Origin: Leucocoprinus leucothites
Lineage: Eukaryota > Basidiomycota > Agaricomycetes > Agaricales > Agaricaceae
Length of the DNA: 64,000 nt
Assembly (NCBI GenBank): GCA_013368445.1
Contig: JAACJO010000007.1
Location: forward strand, 62,001-126,000
Direction: 5' to 3'
Part shown: positions 58,681 to 64,000 of the stretch, piece after piece
Numbering within the stretch: position 1 is the first letter of the stretch
Layout of the letters: every line of letters begins with the position of its first letter
Made by a program: the position numbers and the translations under genes
Notes under the pieces: model-generated
Seen by the model: only the letters and a program-made list of their open reading frames with translations
Told to the model about the DNA's origin: nothing
Database searches by the model: none

Positions 58681-59491
58681 ATGTCGGCCATCCCCACTGA
58701 CGAACCGGCCCAGGATCCTCAAACCTCCCTCGACTCCCAGCAGCTCCAGCAGCTCACTCATCCACCCACTGATGTTCATGTCCAATCACAATCTCTTCAG
58801 CCTACACCCCAACCCAACTCTGGTGACGCCCCGCGAAAGCGTATGTTCCATTCTTCTTAGTCCGTGCCCGGAACTCAAGACTGACCCGCCCCAGCCAAGG
58901 CCCCGTCCGTCCGAAGAGCATGTGTAGCCTGCCACACCGGCAAGACCAGATGCAGCGAGGTCCTCCCGTGCCAGGTTTCTATTCTCTTTTCCCTCCCTTA
59001 CCCGAGCCTTACCCCCTTCAGAGTTGCCTCAAGCGCGGCCTCGGTGCCTCCTGCGCCTATCCTGATCCCGATGCTCAGGATCACCACGCCCAGCAGCAGC
59101 AGCAGCAGCAGCAACAACATCATACACCAGGTACCTACTTTCTCCCCACTTCCTTCTATACTCACCCTCTTACGCAGCCCCCAACCCAGTCCAGTTCGCT
59201 CCGCCCCCGATGTATGCCACTCTTCAGGGAACTCCCAACTTGAACCACCAGCAGTACTACGACTACAGCGGTGCCTTCACTGGTGCATCCAGCTCAACCT
59301 TCCGCCCCAACAAGCGTCCCCGCAATCTCACGGAGGAAGAGGCCGCCGCCATCACCCGCAATTTCAGCCGTGGTGATTTCTACGTCGGTAACAGTGCTCC
59401 TGTTCGAATTGATCCTCGTCTCCCCGTCCGCCTCACTCTCGGCGAGGGGGACCATGTCCACTTTACAGTTGGTGAAGCCCTCGTTCCATGA
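58681..59491 (+). CDS. Small Zn2Cys6 DNA-binding protein with polyglutamine
   Basis: Fungal binuclear-zinc-cluster protein, presumably nuclear. Exons 58681-58840, 58895-58974, 59022-59130 and 59178-59491 give exactly 220 residues. The cluster RRACVACHTGKTRCSEVLPC QSCLKRGLGASC has spacing C-x2-C-x6-C-x5-C-x2-C-x8-C; it follows a Gln/Pro-rich N-terminus. A nine-glutamine run comes next (seven CAG then two CAA, 59091-59117). The C-terminal part (KRPRNLTEEEAAAITRNFSR GDFYVGNSAPVRI) is not a known domain. The large regulatory middle-homology domain of typical Zn2Cys6 activators is absent, so it may be a cofactor or a minimal regulator. Splicing separates the 4th and 5th Cys. Confidence 0.88.
59091..59117 (+). 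repeat. CAG/CAA trinucleotide run
   Basis: Seven CAG followed by two CAA codons encode nine Gln in the Zn2Cys6 gene. Such runs change length easily. Confidence 0.95.
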
Positions 59492-59845
59492 CCGCTGTCA
59501 ATGTAGACTACTCCCACGGTTTTCTTTTTCTTTTCTCTTCCCGTGTGTTTAAATACTGTATGGCCACATCTCTGCGTTTCTCGGTCTTGTCTTGCTTCGT
59601 CGTGTACAAATATATATATTCTATGCAGACTGACCAAATATGATCACCCCATCTGGGTGGGCTCCCCGATCTGTAACGGACCTGCGACGGAACCCTCCCC
59701 CACCGTCCGTCCTGATTGCCCGTTCTCGCCTCCGAGCCACCACAAAAACAAAATAGCACATCAATCTTCAATGTTTTTTTTCCTATTCAATTCATAATAT
59801 CTATTTACTTCTTTACATGTTCCATCATTTACAAAACACCCGCAA
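59492..59845. other. Convergent intergenic region
   Basis: This is the 3' flank of the Zn2Cys6 gene and of the cutinase gene. It holds a TATATATATT stretch near 59608. No gene was recognised. Confidence 0.5.
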
Positions 59846-60568
59846 CTAAACATGGGCAACAACAAAGTCAGCAGCTTCGCCAACATTCTGTAAGAACGAA
59901 CGTGAGCAAGGGGTCCGTCCACGGGTAGGTTAAGAGCCACTTACAGCACCGTAAGCAAGGTGAGGGGCAAGAACAATCGGTTGACCGAGACAGATGAGGT
60001 CACCATCGTTGCAGAAAATCAATTTACGACTATTGATCACGCCAGGGTACGCGTCGTGTTGATCTGGGTCTCCAAAGGTCACAGCAGCATTGACGCGATT
60101 CACAACACTGGACGAGAGTCTAGCAGCAGCTTTATGTGTAACCTGTGCACCTTGCCTGTCATTTCCAGTCAGCATATCAACTCAACATTATCCCGAAAAA
60201 AAGACCTACGAATAACCAGAAATCACAATGGCAGAGTTGGGACACCTCGATGCAGCACTGGTAACAGAGGCAGCCATAGTATTGGCACCGCCTTCATCAC
60301 CACCAGCGAGATATCCGCCAATCGTCGCGGGATAAGGAACGCCCTGGAATGACAAGCTCATTCCCCGCGCAGCCAATTTCGCACCAAGATTGGAGGAGAA
60401 GCCTGGCCCGACGACTGTACCCAACGTCGGGGTTTCAGTCGTTCCACGTGCAAAGAAGACAAAAACGTCTGCGCATGCTTGGCGGGATTCCAACTCTGTG
60501 TCTGGAGTAGGTGCTGCGAGAGCGGAGAGAGCGAGGAGAGAGATCGAGAGGAGGGATTTGGCGAACAT
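59846..60568 (-). CDS. Cutinase (carbohydrate esterase family 5), secreted
   Basis: Serine esterase that cleaves cutin and other short esters outside the cell. Exons on the minus strand are 60568-60210, 60155-59945 and 59887-59846, totalling exactly 203 residues. A signal peptide MFAKSLLSISLLALSALA is followed by a short propeptide (ending about ELESRQ). Motifs: CADVFVFFARGTTETPTLGT, the nucleophile GYSQGAQV (the Ser codon is split by the first intron), FGDPDQHDAYPG, CNDGDLICLGQPI with the catalytic Asp, and APHLAYGANVGEAADFV with the catalytic His. Cysteines at the family's disulfide positions are visible. Complete and probably active; likely for plant-litter or host cuticle attack. Confidence 0.95.
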
Positions 60569-61357
60569 TGCTACTAAGACTTGGAAAGTTGAGATGTGTT
60601 TTCAACTGAAGATCCGGACGACTCTCCAGGGGCACTTTTATACCTCTCGCGAGGATCCAAGTAGGTTTGTCAGTTGAAGATGCCCGAGGTATTGGTCAAG
60701 GTCTTTGGATGGGAGAGCGGGTGCTATTTTGTGCAAACGGCAGAACCAGGTCCGACGAAGAAGGTGACCTGGTAACGGATGCAATTCAAGGCTCGCGAAG
60801 GTGGGGGTAAATTTATATATGCTTCAAACTTTTGGTGATCTGCGACGAGGTCCCGAGAACACATGGTCTTGTAAAGCATAGAAAACGCGTCATTCTGTTG
60901 CTAGAGGGCTTATGATACGTAGCAACCTGGACTATGTTGAAGGTCTTGGAGTGTCGTTATAGTAGAACGACCACCAGCAAGATACACCGAGAGAGAATGA
61001 ACAATAAAGCCTTGAAATTGATGAAGACGAGCTTCGAGCAGGTCATGAGCAGTCAATCAAGCACTTCCTGACGTTTGTTATAGCTTCCTGGCCTCTCAAG
61101 CGTCCAGTCCAAGCTGCCAAGCCAGACGAAACACATATGCATGAGAGCACGAGACAAGGGAACCACGAGTACAAATTCACAGGCTAACAGTACAGCTGTT
61201 CTGCAAAGACGGAAAAGATGCGGCAGGGGTAGGGGATGGTTGATAACTTGATCAAGAAGGACGTCGCCTGACGGGGTCCGGTTCAAAGCTAATCTAGGTA
61301 GCCGAGACTACATTCAACACATTGTTCCCGCGGTCAATCTAAAATCACATTACACTG
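60569..61357. other. Intergenic region upstream of cutinase
   Basis: Nearly 800 bases lie between the cutinase start and the stop of the APH-like gene. A 77-residue frame at 61053-61286 has no resemblance to a known family. This is presumably cutinase promoter DNA. Confidence 0.4.
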
Positions 61358-62615
61358 CTAGGTAACACTCATGACAAGAGGTCCAATGACCGACTTCTCC
61401 AGCCACTCCTTCCCTGCAGAATACCCCTCCAAAACCAACCCAAGACCCTCTTTCACAACTTCTTGTGTCTTCTCTTTCCCTCCCCACTCAATCCTCGGCG
61501 TCAGCGTCACGAGATGCGTGCCAAGATGAACAATCGCTCTCCGGCACATCTCCAAGTCAGGTGTAATCTGACCTGCATACGCTTTGAGGAAATCCTCGAG
61601 GAGAGACTTTGCAGTCTGACCGCAAATGTCCGTATTGAACCGCATCAGGAGGACTAGTTCAGCGCAGAATTGGCCGAGCTCGACACCAAATATTCCGGGT
61701 TTGCAGAGTTCCCAGTCGAGGATTGAAACTCGTGTAACGTTACCTACTTCGTCGAAGCTGAGAACCAGGTTTCCAGGCCAGAAATCTCCCATGACAAACT
61801 ACGAAGAAACGTGGTGTCCTTATCAGTTCTCGCCATTAGACAAAGACAAGAAGGATCGACACGTACCGTTCCAGTGGCCTTTTTCACGGCATCGCCCGAT
61901 TCTTCAGCAATTTTCTCTAAAGCACTTCTCTCCGCCTTGCTCAGCTTCACATCCGGCTCTTGCAACTTCTCCAGACCATCATCAAACGTCGGTATCAGGC
62001 GTCCATAGAACACCCAACTAGACATTATCTTGGCCTGCCGGTTCGCGTCGAAAAACTCGGACACGTCCTTGTTGCTCCTTCCCCATGCATGCAACTTTCC
62101 GAGGAAATCACCCACTTCCTTCCCGATCCGATGGGCAGTCTCTGCTGAACATTGGCCCCCCGCATGAATTCTTTTAATGTCACGGAATTTAAACCACAAT
62201 CACTCATAATGACGGCATGTTCTACGTCGTCGTAGTGATATACGCTGGGCACTGTGACGAAAGCTGTTGCAGGGGACCATTCGCGAACCCTCCTTAAAGC
62301 CTCGACTTCGAAGAACTGGTAGAGATTGGTAGTTAGTAACGAAGTTGGGATTTTGGTTTTTTAATAACATCTTACCTGCCGTCTGATATCAAAAGCCAAA
62401 CTTGTCATGCTCTTGATATATGGCCGACTGTGCTTGAGCACAAGCGTATTCACTCCTTCATACGGCTGTCGCAAATGAATCCTAAAAGCATAGTTGCCTC
62501 CACCTCCAGATAGAGTTTCAGCTCGAGTACAAGCATACGGGGTGTTGGAGAGATATGCTTCGACTCCCTCTTCAGTAGTGAGGTCAAATGCAGTGGGGTT
62601 GTAAGCAGCAGCCAT
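61358..62615 (-). CDS. Aminoglycoside-phosphotransferase/choline-kinase-fold protein
   Basis: Small-molecule-kinase fold of the APH family, substrate unknown; fungal relatives include methylthioribose-kinase-like proteins. Start ATG 62615 (MAAAYNPTAFDLTTEEGVEA). N-lobe: ETLSGGGGNYAFRIHLR (glycine-rich) and TLVLKHSRPYIKS, the presumed ATP-binding Lys. Middle: FFEVEALRRVREWSP, SVYHYDDVEHAVIMSDCG, EVGDFLGKLHAWG. Catalytic region: FVMGDFWPGNLVLSFDEVGN with the Asp and Asn kept but the usual His before GD replaced by Met, then VSILDWELCKPGIFGVELGQ with the metal-binding Asp. C-terminal helices follow. About four exons; intact. Confidence 0.85.
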
Positions 62616-62874
62616 TGTGGATGAGTGAACGATTGAGAAGCTTTATATATCCACCAGCCTGCTGATTGCGATCGCGTAAACACGGACGCGTCGATGGAGT
62701 CAGACTAGTCAGACTGTCCAAGGGAAACCCCGCCCTTGGCACATTTCGGAGCCGCGATCTATGAATATCTAAACTAATCTCGTACATGTTGATCATGGTA
62801 GTTATGACCCGATGAACAGTAAGGGCATGAAATTAGAAGCCACCAATAAAAAAGTCAACACGATATGTACCATA

Positions 62875-64000
62875 CTATAGAAACCAAAACCTCTTTTTCT
62901 TCTCTTGTGAATGCTCTTTATCACGGTCGTCGTTGGGTGGTGGTACGCGATCTTCGGGTTTAGGTAATAGAATGGGGCCGGAAATCTCTCCAGCGTCCCA
63001 TGCCATTGGGATAAGAGCCACCGGAAGGAGCCACGTCGCAGTCAAAACAACGCCGTTGCCTAGTCATTGATAAGTTAAATTTCAAAATATGAAGAAACAA
63101 GATATGATCACGAACCTTTGTCGTGCTTTTTAATCCGACCCCAGCTCCAAGCGATAAAGACACCAATATATCCAACAACGGGGCTCAGCCTTTTCAGCAA
63201 GGTTAAAGGTGGCCTGAATTGTACTGGGACAAGAATCTCTGGAACTTGATTCAGCAGCCATTTGAGAGCACCTGTTATCATGGCTGCTTGGGTTGTCGCC
63301 TTGAGGGATACAGAGTCGAGTGTCGTCATGGCTGATGGGGGAAGATACAGCCTATAACCCCACCAGGTGGCATAAACCGAAATCTGCGTCGTGGAGGGTA
63401 CCCATTCAGCGTCCTCTCCTGGTTGATCTAAAACGGGGGATCCTAGTCTCGCAGTGGTGTCACTGAGGGAGCAGACCTCTGCCAGCTCAACTTTGGAATC
63501 ATTGGCAGGTTCAAGGGGAGAATACATCATCAGTCCATGATCCTGCGTTAGACTTGGAGTAGGCGATGATGATGCCTGCTCTCTGTCCATCTCCTTCTCT
63601 TTCCCTTTCCATTTCATACTCGACAGCATATTCCAGATACTCTGCCTCTGGGTACCCTGGTTGCTTCCCTCTCCTTCATCACCATTCATGACCTCCTCCG
63701 AAGAGAGCATGAGCACTAGCTCCTGGTCAACACCGGGTGGTACTGGTGGGCCAGTAGATCCATCTTCAGCCTTTAGAACATTCGGCTCAGGATCGGGTGC
63801 TTCGACTGTGGTGGACTGTCGGGATGGTGTAAACGCGCCAGGGAGGGGCAGAGACTCTATCAAGTCCCTTATCCTTTGGGCAAATGTCAAAGGCCCGGTA
63901 TCTTCTGGTTCCAGGTCTACAGGGACCTCTGTCGACACAACGGTCTCAGCCAACTTCGCCACATTTTCCTCCTCGGAAGGCGTTTTTGAGGGTGGTTCAA
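62875..64000 (-). CDS. Uncharacterised protein with C-terminal membrane helices (5' end outside window)
   Basis: Two visible exons: a long one from beyond about 63962 down to the splice near 63114, and a last exon ending at TAG 62875. The long exon frame has no ATG before a TGA at about 63997, so an upstream exon must join within 63963-63996 or the start is elsewhere; the gene is partial here. The N-terminal part is acidic and Pro/Ser-rich. The C-terminal part has hydrophobic segments (MITGALKWLLNQVP, VVGYIGVFIAWSWG, NGVVLTATWLLPVALIPMAW) and a charged tail RDKEHSQEKKKRFWFL. I do not recognise the family; membrane location is inferred. Confidence 0.6.

Noticed and set aside
59543..59928. Frames in the T-rich spacer between the Zn2Cys6 and cutinase genes.
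   Set aside because: They read through 3' flanks and the last cutinase exon in antisense; no family resemblance.

Overview
The window looks like nuclear DNA of an Agaricomycete (mushroom-forming basidiomycete). Nearly every gene is broken by many GT-AG introns of about 50-65 bases, some exons are under 30 bases, genes are close-packed on both strands, and several families are typical of that class: NACHT proteins without long repeat tails, DUF6533 membrane proteins, HGD-type TKL-like kinases, a DUF4246 protein and a short NRPS-like adenylation-reductase. No tRNA, rRNA, CRISPR array or intact transposon was seen. All exon maps are read by eye from splice signals and family conservation. For six genes (first MFS transporter, both NACHT genes, NHP6, intact kinase, Pin1) and for the cutinase and Zn2Cys6 genes the inferred exons add up to an exact open frame.

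Layout. 0.4-2.5 kb: Dal5/TNA1-type MFS transporter. 3.4-11.9 kb: a tandem duplication, each unit carrying one NACHT P-loop protein; the repeat ends inside the last codons of the neighbouring gene. 11.9-15.6 kb (minus): NRPS-like A-T-R reductase, followed by a degraded P450 tail at 17.5-17.8 kb. 18.4-20.3 kb: DUF6533 membrane protein. 20.9-22.5 kb (minus): oxysterol-binding protein. 23.2-33 kb: an NHP6-like HMG gene and a TKL-like kinase gene, both repeated downstream as decayed copies. Between the copies lies an antisense graveyard made of a third kinase interrupted by a glutamate-carboxypeptidase fragment.

33.7-64 kb is mostly conserved housekeeping sequence: a small coiled-coil protein divergent from THO subunit 1, UDP-glucose 4-epimerase, a second MFS transporter, a DUF4246 protein, a Pin1/Ess1 parvulin, a membrane-anchored MOSC protein, a USP12/46-like deubiquitinase, an F-box protein divergent from the FCP1 CTD phosphatase, a basic-secretory-protein-type metallopeptidase, a bHLH factor divergent from a small Zn2Cys6 factor, a cutinase, an APH-like kinase and a membrane protein cut by the window end.

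Functional themes. FCP1, THO1 and Pin1/Ess1 all act on RNA polymerase II or its transcripts, but they are scattered and nothing shows co-regulation. The accessory part (3-33 kb) is the evolving part: duplicated NACHT genes (a fungal NOD-like receptor class linked to non-self recognition and programmed cell death), duplicated and dying kinases, and a secondary-metabolism gene beside a P450 relic. The tandem NACHT pair, with a conserved short N-terminal motif, a rapidly changing Pro-rich linker, a Cys-bearing tail and different upstream DNA, is the best candidate for something not yet described.
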